A stretch of 64,000 nt of DNA from Nemertoderma westbladi (GCA_032718475.1 JAUCBJ010009088.1:1-64000); one strand, 5' to 3'. Counted from the stretch's first letter, positions 21,541 to 34,582 are shown. Program-made: numbers and translations. Notes: generated by a model from the sequence alone, not told the origin.

Positions 21541-24500
21541 CTAAATAAATTGAATTAAATATATTAAACCTTGTCTCCGACCTAAATAAATTAATGAAAT
21601 ATATTAAACCTTGTCTCCGACCTAAGTAAATTAAATAAAATATATTAAACCTTGTCTCTAACCTAAATAAATTGAATTAAATATATTAAACCTTGTCTCC
21701 AACCTGAATAAATTAATTAAATATATTAAACCTTGTCTCCGACCTAAATAAATTAATGAAATATATTAAACCTTGTCTCCGACCTAAGTAAATTAAATAA
21801 AATATATTAAACCTTGTCTCTAACCTAAATAAATTGAATTAAATATATTAAACCTTGTCTCCAACCTGAATAAATTAATTAAATATATTAAACCTTGTCT
21901 CCGACCTAAATAAATTAATGAAATATATTAAACCTTGTCTCCGACCTAAGTAAATTAAATAAAATATATTAAACCTTGTCTCTAACCTAAATAAATTGAA
22001 TTAAATATATTAAACCTTGTCTCCAACCTGAATAAATTAATTAAATATATTAAACCTTGTCTCCGACCTAAATAAATTAATGAAATATATTAAACCTTGT
22101 CTCCGACCTAAGTAAATTAAATAAAATATATTAAACCTTGTCTCTAACCTAAATAAATTGAATTAAATATATTAAACCTTGTCTCCAACCTGAATAAATT
22201 AATTAAATATATTAAACCTTGTCTCCGACCTAAATAAATTAATGAAATATATTAAACCTTGTCTCCGACCTAAGTAAATTAAATAAAATATATTAAACCT
22301 TGTCTCTAACCTAAATACATTGAATTAAATATATTAAACCTTGTCTAAAAACCTAAATAAATTGAACTAAATATATTAAACCTTGTCTCCGACCTAAATA
22401 AATTAGTTAAATATATTAAACCTTGTCTCCAACCTAAATAAATTGAATTAAATATATTAAACCTTGTCTCCAACCTAAATAAATTGAATTAAATATATTA
22501 AACCTTGTCTCCAAACTAAATAAATTGAATTAAATATATTAAACCCTGTCTCCGACCTAAATAAATTAGTTAAATATATTAAACCTTGTCTCCAACCTGG
22601 ATAAATTAATTAAATATATTAAACCTTGTCTTCGACCTAAATAAATTAATGAAATATATTAAACCTTGTCTCCGACCTAAATAAATAAATTAAATATATT
22701 AAACCTTGCCTCCAACCTAAGTAAATTAAATAAAATATATTAAACCTTGTCTCCGAGCTAAATAAATTAGTTAAATATATTAAACCTTGTCTGTAACCTA
22801 AATAAATTAAATTAAATATATTAAACCTTGCCTCCAACCTAAGTAAATTAAATAAAATATATTAAACCTTGTCTCTAACCTAAATACATTGAATTAAATA
22901 TAGTAAACCTTGTCTAAAAACCTAAATAAATTGAACTAAATATATTAAACCTTGTCTCCGACCTAAATAAATTAGTTAAATATATTAAACCTTGTCTCCA
23001 ACCTAAATAAATTGAATTAAATATATTAAACCTTGTCTCCAACCTAAATAAATTGAATTAAATATATTAAACCTTGTCTCCAAACTAAATAAATTGAATT
23101 AAATATATTAAACCCTGTCTCCGACCTAAATAAATTAGTTAAATATATTAAACCTTGTCTCCAACCTGGATAAATTAATTAAATATATTAAACCTTGTCT
23201 TCGACCTAAATAAATTAATGAAATATATTAAACCTTGTCTCCGACCTAAATAAATAAATTAAATATATTAAACCTTGCCTCCAACCTAAGTAAATTAAAT
23301 AAAATATATTAAACCTTGTCTCCGAGCTAAATAAATTAGTTAAATATATTAAACCTTGTCTGTAACCTAAATAAATTAAATTAAATATATTAAACCTTGT
23401 CTCCGACCTAAATAAATTAGTTAAATATATTAAACCTTGTCTCCAACCTAAATAAATTAGTTAAATATATTAAACCTTGTCTGTAACCTAAATAAATTAA
23501 ATTAAATATATTAAACCTTGTCTCCGACCTAAATAAATTAGTTAAATATATTAAACCTTGTCTCCAACCTAAATAAATTAAATTAAATATATTAAACCTT
23601 GTCTCCGACCTAAATAAATAAATTAAATATATTAAACCTTGCCTCCAACCTAAGTAAATTAAATAAAATATATTAAACCTTGTCTCCGAGCTAAATAAAT
23701 TAGTTAAATATATTAAACCTTGTCTGTAACCTAAATAAATTAAATTAAATATATTAAACCTTGTCTCCGACCTAAATAAATTAGTTAAATATATTAAACC
23801 TTGCCTCCAACCTAAGTAAATTAAATAAAATATATTAAACCTTGTCTCTAACCTAAATACATTGAATTAAATATATTAAACCTTGTCTAAAAACCTAAAT
23901 AAATTGAACTAAATATATTAAACCTTGTCTCCGACCTAAATAAATTAGTTAAATATATTAAACCTTGTCTCCAACCTAAATAAATTGAATTAAATATATT
24001 AAACCTTGTCTCCAACCTAAATAAATTGAATTAAATATATTAAACCTTGTCTCCAAACTAAGTAAATTGAATTAAATATATTAAACCCTGTCTCCGACCT
24101 AAATAAATTAGTTAAATATATTAAACCTTGTCTCCAACCTAAATAAATTAGATAAATATATTAAACCCTGTCTCCAACCTAAATAAATTGAATTAAATAT
24201 ATTAAACCTTGTCTCCAACCTAAATAAATTGAATTAAATATATTAAACCTTGTCTCTAACCTAAATACATTGAATTAAATATATTAAACCTTGTCTAAAA
24301 ACCTAAATAAATTGAACTAAATATATTAAACCTTGTCTCCGACCTAAATAAATTAGTTAAATATATTAAACCTTGTCTCCAACCTAAATAAATTGAATTA
24401 AATATATTAAACCTTGTCTCCAACCTAAATAAATTGAATTAAATATATTAAACCCTGTCTCCGACCTAAATAAATTAGTTAAATATATTAAACCTTGTCT

Positions 24501-25919
24501 CCAACCTAAATAAATTGAATTAAATATATTAAACCTTGTCTCCAAACTAAGTAAATTGAATTAAATATATTAAACCCTGTCTCCGACCTAAATAAATTAG
24601 TTAAATATATTAAACCTTGTCTCCAACCTGGATAAATTAATTAAATATATTAAACCTTGTCTTCGACCTAAATAAATTAATGAAATATATTAAACCTTGT
24701 CTCCAACCTAAATAAATTGAATTAAATATATTAAACCTTGTCTCCAAACTAAGTAAATTGAATTAAATATATTAAACCCTGTCTCCGACCTAAATAAATT
24801 AGTTAAATATATTAAACCTTGTCTCCAACCTGGATAAATTAATTAAATATATTAAACCTTGTCTTCGACCTAAATAAATTAATGAAATATATTAAACCTT
24901 GTCTCCAACCTAAATAAATTGAATTAAATATATTAAACCTTGTCTCCAAACTAAGTAAATTGAATTAAATATATTAAACCCTGTCTCCGACCTAAATAAA
25001 TTAGTTAAATATATTAAACCTTGTCTCCAACCTGGATAAATTAATTAAATATATTAAACCTTGTCTCCGACCTAAATAAATTAGTTAAATATATTAAACC
25101 TTGTCTCCAACCTAAATAAATTGAATTAAATATATTAAACCTTGTCTCCAAACTAAGTAAATTGAATTAAATATATTAAACCCTGTCTCCGACCTAAATA
25201 AATTAGTTAAATATATTAAACCTTGTCTCCAACCTGGATAAATTAATTAAATATATTAAACCTTGTCTTCGACCTAAATAAATTAATGAAATATATTAAA
25301 CCTTGTCTCCAACCTAAATAAATTGAATTAAATATATTAAACCTTGTCTCCAAACTAAGTAAATTGAATTAAATATATTAAACCCTGTCTCCGACCTAAA
25401 TAAATTAGTTAAATATATTAAACCCTGTCTCCAACCTAAATAAATTGAATTAAATATATTAAACCCTGTCTCCGACCTAAATAAATTAGTTAAATATATT
25501 AAACCTTGTCTCCGACCTAAATAAATTAGTTAAATATATTAAACCTTGTCTCCGACCTAAATAAATTAGTTAAATATATTAAACCCTGTCTCCAACCTAA
25601 ATAAATTGAATTAAATATATTAAACCCTGTCTCCGACCTAAATAAATTAGTTAAATATATTAAACCTTGTCTCCAACCTGAATAAATTGAATTAAATATA
25701 TTAAACCTTGTCTCCAACCTAAATAAATTAGATAAATATATTAAACCCTGTCTCCGACCTAAATAAATTAGTTAAATATATTAAACCTTGTCTCCGACCT
25801 AAATAAATTAGTTAAATATATTAAACCTTGTCTCCGACCTAAATAAATTAGTTAAATATATTAAACCTTGTCTCCGACCTAAGTAAATTAAATAAAATAT
25901 ATTAAACCTTGTCTCTAAC
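21541..25919. repeat. 4379-bp segmental duplication, copy 1
   Basis: This stretch of the 41-bp array recurs at a constant offset of 4379 bases. Private variants keep the offset, for example GTCTAAAAACC at 22343 and 26722, and an unusual ATAGTAAACC at 22900 and 27279. Unit-by-unit order matches over the whole length with almost no differences. Confidence 0.85.
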
Positions 25920-28900
25920 CTAAATAAATTGAATTAAATATATTAAACCCTGTCTCCGACCTAAATAAATTAATGAAATATATTAAACCTTGTCTCCGAC
26001 CTAAGTAAATTAAATAAAATATATTAAACCTTGTCTCTAACCTAAATAAATTGAATTAAATATATTAAACCTTGTCTCCAACCTGAATAAATTAATTAAA
26101 TATATTAAACCTTGTCTCCGACCTAAATAAATTAATGAAATATATTAAACCTTGTCTCCGACCTAAGTAAATTAAATAAAATATATTAAACCTTGTCTCT
26201 AACCTAAATAAATTGAATTAAATATATTAAACCTTGTCTCCAACCTGAATAAATTAATTAAATATATTAAACCTTGTCTCCGACCTAAATAAATTAATGA
26301 AATATATTAAACCTTGTCTCCGACCTAAGTAAATTAAATAAAATATATTAAACCTTGTCTCTAACCTAAATAAATTGAATTAAATATATTAAACCTTGTC
26401 TCCAACCTGAATAAATTAATTAAATATATTAAACCTTGTCTCCGACCTAAATAAATTAATGAAATATATTAAACCTTGTCTCCGACCTAAGTAAATTAAA
26501 TAAAATATATTAAACCTTGTCTCTAACCTAAATAAATTGAATTAAATATATTAAACCTTGTCTCCAACCTGAATAAATTAATTAAATATATTAAACCTTG
26601 TCTCCGACCTAAATAAATTAATGAAATATATTAAACCTTGTCTCCGACCTAAGTAAATTAAATAAAATATATTAAACCTTGTCTCTAACCTAAATACATT
26701 GAATTAAATATATTAAACCTTGTCTAAAAACCTAAATAAATTGAACTAAATATATTAAACCTTGTCTCCGACCTAAATAAATTAGTTAAATATATTAAAC
26801 CTTGTCTCCAACCTAAATAAATTGAATTAAATATATTAAACCTTGTCTCCAACCTAAATAAATTGAATTAAATATATTAAACCTTGTCTCCAAACTAAAT
26901 AAATTGAATTAAATATATTAAACCCTGTCTCCGACCTAAATAAATTAGTTAAATATATTAAACCTTGTCTCCAACCTGGATAAATTAATTAAATATATTA
27001 AACCTTGTCTTCGACCTAAATAAATTAATGAAATATATTAAACCTTGTCTCCGACCTAAATAAATAAATTAAATATATTAAACCTTGCCTCCAACCTAAG
27101 TAAATTAAATAAAATATATTAAACCTTGTCTCCGAGCTAAATAAATTAGTTAAATATATTAAACCTTGTCTGTAACCTAAATAAATTAAATTAAATATAT
27201 TAAACCTTGCCTCCAACCTAAGTAAATTAAATAAAATATATTAAACCTTGTCTCTAACCTAAATACATTGAATTAAATATAGTAAACCTTGTCTAAAAAC
27301 CTAAATAAATTGAACTAAATATATTAAACCTTGTCTCCGACCTAAATAAATTAGTTAAATATATTAAACCTTGTCTCCAACCTAAATAAATTGAATTAAA
27401 TATATTAAACCTTGTCTCCAACCTAAATAAATTGAATTAAATATATTAAACCTTGTCTCCAAACTAAATAAATTGAATTAAATATATTAAACCCTGTCTC
27501 CGACCTAAATAAATTAGTTAAATATATTAAACCTTGTCTCCAACCTGGATAAATTAATTAAATATATTAAACCTTGTCTTCGACCTAAATAAATTAATGA
27601 AATATATTAAACCTTGTCTCCGACCTAAATAAATAAATTAAATATATTAAACCTTGCCTCCAACCTAAGTAAATTAAATAAAATATATTAAACCTTGTCT
27701 CCGAGCTAAATAAATTAGTTAAATATATTAAACCTTGTCTGTAACCTAAATAAATTAAATTAAATATATTAAACCTTGTCTCCGACCTAAATAAATTAGT
27801 TAAATATATTAAACCTTGTCTCCAACCTAAATAAATTAGTTAAATATATTAAACCTTGTCTGTAACCTAAATAAATTAAATTAAATATATTAAACCTTGT
27901 CTCCGACCTAAATAAATTAGTTAAATATATTAAACCTTGTCTCCAACCTAAATAAATTAAATTAAATATATTAAACCTTGTCTCCGACCTAAATAAATAA
28001 ATTAAATATATTAAACCTTGCCTCCAACCTAAGTAAATTAAATAAAATATATTAAACCTTGTCTCCGAGCTAAATAAATTAGTTAAATATATTAAACCTT
28101 GTCTGTAACCTAAATAAATTAAATTAAATATATTAAACCTTGTCTCCGACCTAAATAAATTAGTTAAATATATTAAACCTTGCCTCCAACCTAAGTAAAT
28201 TAAATAAAATATATTAAACCTTGTCTCTAACCTAAATACATTGAATTAAATATATTAAACCTTGTCTAAAAACCTAAATAAATTGAACTAAATATATTAA
28301 ACCTTGTCTCCGACCTAAATAAATTAGTTAAATATATTAAACCTTGTCTCCAACCTAAATAAATTGAATTAAATATATTAAACCTTGTCTCCAACCTAAA
28401 TAAATTGAATTAAATATATTAAACCTTGTCTCCAAACTAAGTAAATTGAATTAAATATATTAAACCCTGTCTCCGACCTAAATAAATTAGTTAAATATAT
28501 TAAACCTTGTCTCCAACCTAAATAAATTAGATAAATATATTAAACCCTGTCTCCAACCTAAATAAATTGAATTAAATATATTAAACCTTGTCTCCAACCT
28601 AAATAAATTGAATTAAATATATTAAACCTTGTCTCTAACCTAAATACATTGAATTAAATATATTAAACCTTGTCTAAAAACCTAAATAAATTGAACTAAA
28701 TATATTAAACCTTGTCTCCGACCTAAATAAATTAGTTAAATATATTAAACCTTGTCTCCAACCTAAATAAATTGAATTAAATATATTAAACCTTGTCTCC
28801 AACCTAAATAAATTGAATTAAATATATTAAACCCTGTCTCCGACCTAAATAAATTAGTTAAATATATTAAACCTTGTCTCCAACCTAAATAAATTGAATT

Positions 28901-30260
28901 AAATATATTAAACCTTGTCTCCAAACTAAGTAAATTGAATTAAATATATTAAACCCTGTCTCCGACCTAAATAAATTAGTTAAATATATTAAACCTTGTC
29001 TCCAACCTGGATAAATTAATTAAATATATTAAACCTTGTCTTCGACCTAAATAAATTAATGAAATATATTAAACCTTGTCTCCAACCTAAATAAATTGAA
29101 TTAAATATATTAAACCTTGTCTCCAAACTAAGTAAATTGAATTAAATATATTAAACCCTGTCTCCGACCTAAATAAATTAGTTAAATATATTAAACCTTG
29201 TCTCCAACCTGGATAAATTAATTAAATATATTAAACCTTGTCTTCGACCTAAATAAATTAATGAAATATATTAAACCTTGTCTCCAACCTAAATAAATTG
29301 AATTAAATATATTAAACCTTGTCTCCAAACTAAGTAAATTGAATTAAATATATTAAACCCTGTCTCCGACCTAAATAAATTAGTTAAATATATTAAACCT
29401 TGTCTCCAACCTGGATAAATTAATTAAATATATTAAACCTTGTCTCCGACCTAAATAAATTAGTTAAATATATTAAACCTTGTCTCCAACCTAAATAAAT
29501 TGAATTAAATATATTAAACCTTGTCTCCAAACTAAGTAAATTGAATTAAATATATTAAACCCTGTCTCCGACCTAAATAAATTAGTTAAATATATTAAAC
29601 CTTGTCTCCAACCTGGATAAATTAATTAAATATATTAAACCTTGTCTTCGACCTAAATAAATTAATGAAATATATTAAACCTTGTCTCCAACCTAAATAA
29701 ATTGAATTAAATATATTAAACCTTGTCTCCAAACTAAGTAAATTGAATTAAATATATTAAACCCTGTCTCCGACCTAAATAAATTAGTTAAATATATTAA
29801 ACCCTGTCTCCAACCTAAATAAATTGAATTAAATATATTAAACCCTGTCTCCGACCTAAATAAATTAGTTAAATATATTAAACCTTGTCTCCGACCTAAA
29901 TAAATTAGTTAAATATATTAAACCTTGTCTCCGACCTAAATAAATTAGTTAAATATATTAAACCCTGTCTCCAACCTAAATAAATTGAATTAAATATATT
30001 AAACCCTGTCTCCGACCTAAATAAATTAGTTAAATATATTAAACCTTGTCTCCAACCTGAATAAATTGAATTAAATATATTAAACCTTGTCTCCAACCTA
30101 AATAAATTAGATAAATATATTAAACCCTGTCTCCGACCTAAATAAATTAGTTAAATATATTAAACCTTGTCTCCGACCTAAATAAATTAGTTAAATATAT
30201 TAAACCTTGTCTCCGACCTAAATAAATTAGTTAAATATATTAAACCTTGTCTCCGACCTA
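25920..30260. repeat. 4379-bp segmental duplication, copy 2
   Basis: Head-to-tail second copy directly abutting the first; correspondence is lost at about 30261 (versus 25882). The near identity means a recent duplication or an assembly artefact. Confidence 0.83.
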
Positions 30261-30913
30261 AATAAATTAGTTAAATATATTAAACCCTGTCTCCAACCTA
30301 AATAAATTGAATTAAATATATTAAACCCTGTCTCCGACCTAAATAAATTAGTTAAATATATTAAACCTTGTCTCCAACCTGAATAAATTGAATTAAATAT
30401 ATTAAACCTTGCCTCCAACCTAAATAAATTGAATTAAATATATTAAACCTTGTCTCCAACCTAAATAAATTAGATAAATATATTAAACCCTGTCTCCGAC
30501 CTAAATAAATTAGTTAAATATATTAAACCTTGTCTCCGACCTAAATAAATTAGTTAAATATATTAAACCTTGTCTCCGACCTAAATAAATTAGTTAAATA
30601 TATTAAACCTTGTCTCCGACCTAAATAAATTAATTAAATATATTAAACCCTGTCTCCGACCTAAATAAATTGAATTAAATATATTAAACCTTGTCTCCGA
30701 CCTAAATAAATTAGCTAAATATATTAAACCTTGTCTCCAACCTAAATAATTAAATAAAATAAATAAAAATAAAATTGAACCGATATAAATTTAATGAAAT
30801 AATACATACTATACAACAACATAGTTGTGGTTAGAAAATAGATCTAATATTTATATTATTACATAAATATTGTTAAGAAACACAATAAAATGGTTATTAA
30901 TTGTTTGAGTAAC

Positions 30914-31075
30914 CTTGATCTCCTTTGGGGCCGTCTTCTCCCTTACTCCCCTCGTCACCTTTCTTCCCTAGCCATCCCATCGCCCCATCGCTCCCCTTCA
31001 CTCCCACAGCTCCCTTGACGCCCTTATACCCAGGAGGTCCAGTAGCACCTACCTCGCCTTTGGCACCGCGATCCC
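30914..31075 (-). CDS. Collagen exon (54 codons)
   Basis: A 162-bp exon, uninterrupted Gly-X-Y with many lysines (GYKGVKGAVGVKG, GKKGDEGSKG). Acceptor TACATTTAG then GG completing Gly; donor ATCAAG|GTTACT; phase 1 on both sides. It precedes the 10.6-kb repeat-filled intron. Confidence 0.88.
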
Positions 31076-31596
31076 CTAAATGTAAATGAATTAATCGATA
31101 ATATATATTTACGCCATGGTGCTGTGTAAATAAACACTTTTTATCATTAAATAACGGGGAATCAATCAATCAATATATCGATCGGGGTGTATTTATTTTA
31201 TGTTTACAGCAGTAATTTATTGATGGCATATAATCTATAATTTTATGAGTTGTGTTCGTAAAAGTAGAGCGGCCTGCTTTGATTAATTTAATTCGCATAT
31301 TTAAAATGTTTTAAAAATTATTTAAGAAACTCAACCACAAGCTCAACAATAATTGTGGCTTCCTAAGCTAAGCGTTTAAAAAGTAATTATTTACTTTATG
31401 TATTTAAGTGTAAGACTAGACCAGTGAAATAATATTGCATCGCAGAAATAAGACATATGTCATTTATTATTATCTAAAAAAAACAGTCGAGAAACAAGAA
31501 TCAATGTAAACAATCAATCATTCATCAATGTAAACATGTTTATTCTTCATACATACATTATAAATAAAGCTTAAAAAATCGGTCAGCCACACTAAC

Positions 31597-31726
31597 CTTT
31601 ATGGCCTTTAGTGCCTTCAGGGCCGGGATTGGTAGATGATAAACCTGGATCACCTGGGAAACCATGGTCGCCCTTATAGCCTTTGTCACCGTTCTTCCCT
31701 TTGTATCCTGGCATTCCATCGCGTCC
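31597..31726 (-). CDS. Collagen exon (most 5' found)
   Basis: A 130-bp exon starting in phase 0 with GGA CGC GAT (GRDGMPGYKG) after TTACCCCAG, ending CATAAAG|GTTAGT in phase 1. One interruption (GLSSTNPGPEG). The polypyrimidine tract is weak. A different minus-strand frame runs through 31740-31848 with four cysteines (CRYTGWAG, CASWCDG), but it cannot be joined in frame without another splice. Upstream exons remain unidentified. Confidence 0.8.
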
Positions 31727-32028
31727 CTGGGGTAACGTTCACGATTAGCAGGGGTGATTCCGTCACACCAAGACGCACATACAGTATGAGAATCATTAAT
31801 TACACCAGCCCAGCCAGTATAACGACATATGTAAGAAAAATAACTCACAGCATTTCCTAAAGCTCAAATACCGAAATTAACTAAATATAAGAAAACTTTA
31901 TCCCAATGTAGTAGGCCTACCGAGTTTAACATTACTATCAGTATTTACATGTGGGTTAGGTAGGATCATTATTATTCATTAAGTCCTATAAGATTATCTC
32001 AGTAAATTCCACTCTCCTACACTATTTA
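31727..32028. other. Intergenic or intronic, no supported feature
   Basis: AT-rich sequence with a TAGGCCTA palindrome at 31912. A Cys-containing minus-strand frame at 31740-31848 may be an unrecognised exon piece, but no confident splice pair was found. Confidence 0.4.
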
Positions 32029-32560
32029 CAAGTGTTTGTTTTACTTACAGATATTCCACTCTCCTACACTATTTACCAGTGTTTGTTTTACTTACAGATA
32101 TTCCACTCCCCTACACTATTTACCAGTGTTTGTTTTACTTACAGATATTCCACTCTCCTACACTATTTACCAGTGTTTGTTTTACTTACAGATATTCCAC
32201 TCTCCTACACTATTTACCAGTGTTTGTTTTACTTACAGATATTCCACTCTCCTACACTATTTACCAGTGTTTGTTTTACTTCAGATATTCCACTCTCCTA
32301 CACTATTTACCAGTGTTTGTTTTACTTACAGATATTCCACTCTCCTACACTATTTACCAGTGTTTGTTTTACTTACAGATATTCCACTCTCCTACACTAT
32401 TTACCAGTGTTTGTTTTACTTACAGATATTCCACTCTTCTACACTATTTACCAGTGTTTGTTTTACTTACAGATATTCCACTCTCCTACACTATTTACCA
32501 GTGTTTGTTTTACTTACAGATATTCCACTCTCCTACACTATTTACCAGTGTTTGTGTGAC
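32029..32560. repeat. 47-bp minisatellite with GTAAGT
   Basis: About 11 nearly identical 47-bp units. Minus-strand unit has GGAGAGTGGAATATCT|GTAAGTAAAACAAACAC, including a perfect consensus donor, and GTGTAG before GGAGAG. All three plus-strand frames stay open through it, because 47 is not a multiple of three and one stop-free frame implies all three. The most upstream copy fuses to a stop-free minus-strand stretch (ACAG at about 32592 onward, DKSGSSPDDPVTQTLV), a possible source exon that I cannot join in phase to the exon at 31726. Confidence 0.9.
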
Positions 32561-34582
32561 GGGATCATCCGGAGATGAACCCGATTTATCCTGTTTTAGT
32601 TCACGCGTCCCCGCCGTGTGAAAGAGTGTAAGTTGAGGTTACTGTTGTTCGTTATATTGTGATCTTGAGACGTGATATAGATATAGATATAGATTGATGT
32701 TATACACTGACGTTCACAGGTTGACGGGATGACGGTAACTAAAATCCCGGTACTTCCCTAATTGTAACTTACTGTACCACCAGTAACACTGAGATAACTG
32801 AGGTAATATGATTACTGCTTACTGGTTATATCGCACGGTGGCCTTATTGCTACTCAATCGGTGCCAGCCCCCCTCTGATTGGTTGCTACCCTTGTTGGCG
32901 CCCTTTGAGGTGTTCCCGTTCACCCCAGCTATTCTCTCCCTTGTCAGGGTACTAACCCCTGACCCTTATTGTGTGCTTCTCCTTCCCATTCTGTTGGGGA
33001 GACACGAGTTGGTTTGGGACCTAATCTCGTGTCCCCCAATATTGCTTATTGGCTTAACTTTGTGGAGTATTGGCGGGATTGATTCGCTAACACTCCCCCC
33101 CATGCCATCTTCCCGGTGAAGATAGCATCAAACCATAAAGTGCGTTACAATCCCGCTGGATCCCGATCTAGCATCGGGTGTGGGGTGGAAATCTTTTCTT
33201 TTGGAGTCGGCTTTCCAGGCCGCTCCCTCTGGGTATGATAACGCTACCCTTTTACGCCTGGCGTCCGCGCCGGGCCAATCGCGCTCTCCTCTCACACGAT
33301 TTTTGTTTCCCCAACACTTTCGCCCTTAACTCTCACTCACTCTCGGACTTCTCTGTCCCTTACTCAGCCTCTTACTCTTTCCCCACTCCAGGATTGCATC
33401 CGCACCCTCTCCACATTATCTGACTCTCTTCTCAACCCCTCACTGACTACCTCATCTACTCTGACGAATGTCACCTCCCCTCCCGTGCCGTCGCACTCAA
33501 GAAGTGTGAAGTCGTCTCATGTCTCGTCCATAGTCCCATAGTCAAGTTAGCCCCCCCCATTCCCAGTAGCTAGTTGAGAAAGGTTGTAAGGTTGTACGAC
33601 TATAGTACTTACTCCAAACGTATGTATTTGTTACTAATTACTACGTACGTACATACAAATTGCATTTATGTGATTATTTGCATTAATTAAATTTGTACTT
33701 AATAGTTCGTACGTTCCGCGCGGCGCCTTCCAGGCGTACCACGTGCTAGTCCCAGTTCGTCTTTCGTCCCAAGCGATCTCCGCGGTCTATGGAGTCGCTG
33801 GTAGGCGAACTTCTCTACGTTACTCTCTCTATTTACATCGATCTCTCCGCCCCTCTCGGGCATTGTCTCCCCGAATGCTATCCGTGGTGCCGTCCCCGGT
33901 TGCTCGCCCAACCTGATGGTGCTCCCCGCGAAGTCCATCGCCGGCTCCTCGTGCACCCAGGTCCGCTTGCCGGATCTGTTCCAGAAGGCCCTCGCCCCAC
34001 TGGCCGTCACCACCCTTCTGCCAACCCAGTCCGTATCCGAGCGGCCTATCCTCGCGATGGGCGGCATCTTCCCGAACTCGTCGTCGTCTTCTTCCTCCTC
34101 TCGCAGTGGTTCCAATCCCGGTACCCCGGCTGACCCACTATGTCCCTTCCCGCCTTGGCTCTCGCCCGTAGCTCTCCATCCCTCTAGCTCCCTTAACTTC
34201 CTTTGCGGTCGGTCGCCTTTGACGCCCGCTGGTATGGGCATCGCTTGCAATCCCGACGTCGACTGTTTCGGTGATCTCACCGTCCACCCCAGTCCTTTCC
34301 CTAGAGACTCCCCCGAACTCCCTTACGAAGCCCAATGAAGTTCATCTAAGGGTGCTTGTTCCTTGAAGCCGTAACTCTGCGCCCTAGCTTCCTCCTCCCT
34401 CTCCTCTGCTTCTCTCCTCTCTCATCTAGTTTGCCTGCCATCTCGAACTCTGCCCGATCGCTCACCCGTAGGTGGTGCCTTGCCAAGGCGCAAACGTGAT
34501 GAGTGATGGGCTTAGATGGTTTAAGTTCTGTTCGATGGCCTATCTCTTCCTGAATTTTCGAGTTATTGCCTATTCTTACTAC
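32561..34582. other. Unassigned GC-richer block
   Basis: A block noticeably richer in GC than its surroundings, starting with a short GATATA microsatellite (about 32675-32695). It has overlapping long frames on both strands (plus 33916-34338, minus 33699-34280) with Ser/Pro-rich or acidic low-complexity translation and no family I recognise. It ends exactly at the Gypsy LTR. It may be an older repeat or the 5' part of a broken element; I see no confident gene. Confidence 0.35.

Larger units (their letters stand above)
20313..30758. repeat. 41-bp AT-rich minisatellite copied from a collagen acceptor
   Basis: About 250 units of 40-42 bp filling nearly all of a 10.6-kb intron. Minus-strand unit: AATTTATTTAG|GTTGGAGACAAG|GTTTAATATATT. 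It carries the acceptor and first 12 bases of the exon at 20079-20312, followed by GT. Variants (GTCGGAG, GTTGGAGGCAAG, GTTTTTAGACAAG, GTTACAGACAAG) form higher-order blocks: a roughly 166-bp four-unit block repeats in series near 21.6-22.3 kb and again near 26.0-26.7 kb. Short minus-strand ORFs inside it are by-products of the repeat. Confidence 0.95.
1525..31726 (-). other. Collagen gene, internal segment (10 exons)
   Basis: Minus-strand gene body reconstructed from ten exons totalling 1657 bp (552 codons plus one base). Each exon is Gly-X-Y coding and bounded by AG and GT, and phases agree across all nine introns. No cysteine is seen in the reconstructed segment. Short Gly-X-Y interruptions occur in six exons. 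Most exons begin with the second base of a Gly codon, a layout common in type IV and other non-fibrillar collagens and unlike the intact-Gly exons of fibrillar collagens. No signal peptide, NC1, COLFI or other terminal domain lies in the window, so the class stays open. The product would be a secreted triple-helical matrix protein. Introns range from 155 bp to 12 kb and most of their length is minisatellite. Confidence 0.88.

Noticed and set aside
20393-30418. Minus-strand ORFs with METRFNIFN-type repeats
   Set aside because: Translation of the 41-bp AT-rich intronic unit; length limited by in-array stops.
7837-30758. Possible CRISPR array (regular short repeats)
   Set aside because: Units are contiguous with no unique spacers, and the genome is eukaryotic.
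32032-32621. Three long plus-strand ORFs of 175-180 codons
   Set aside because: A 47-bp tandem unit with one stop-free pass is open in all three frames; translation is a repeated low-complexity peptide.
33699-34338. Long ORFs on both strands (193 and 140 codons)
   Set aside because: Overlapping frames in a GC-rich, low-complexity stretch; no recognised domain and no splice or promoter support.
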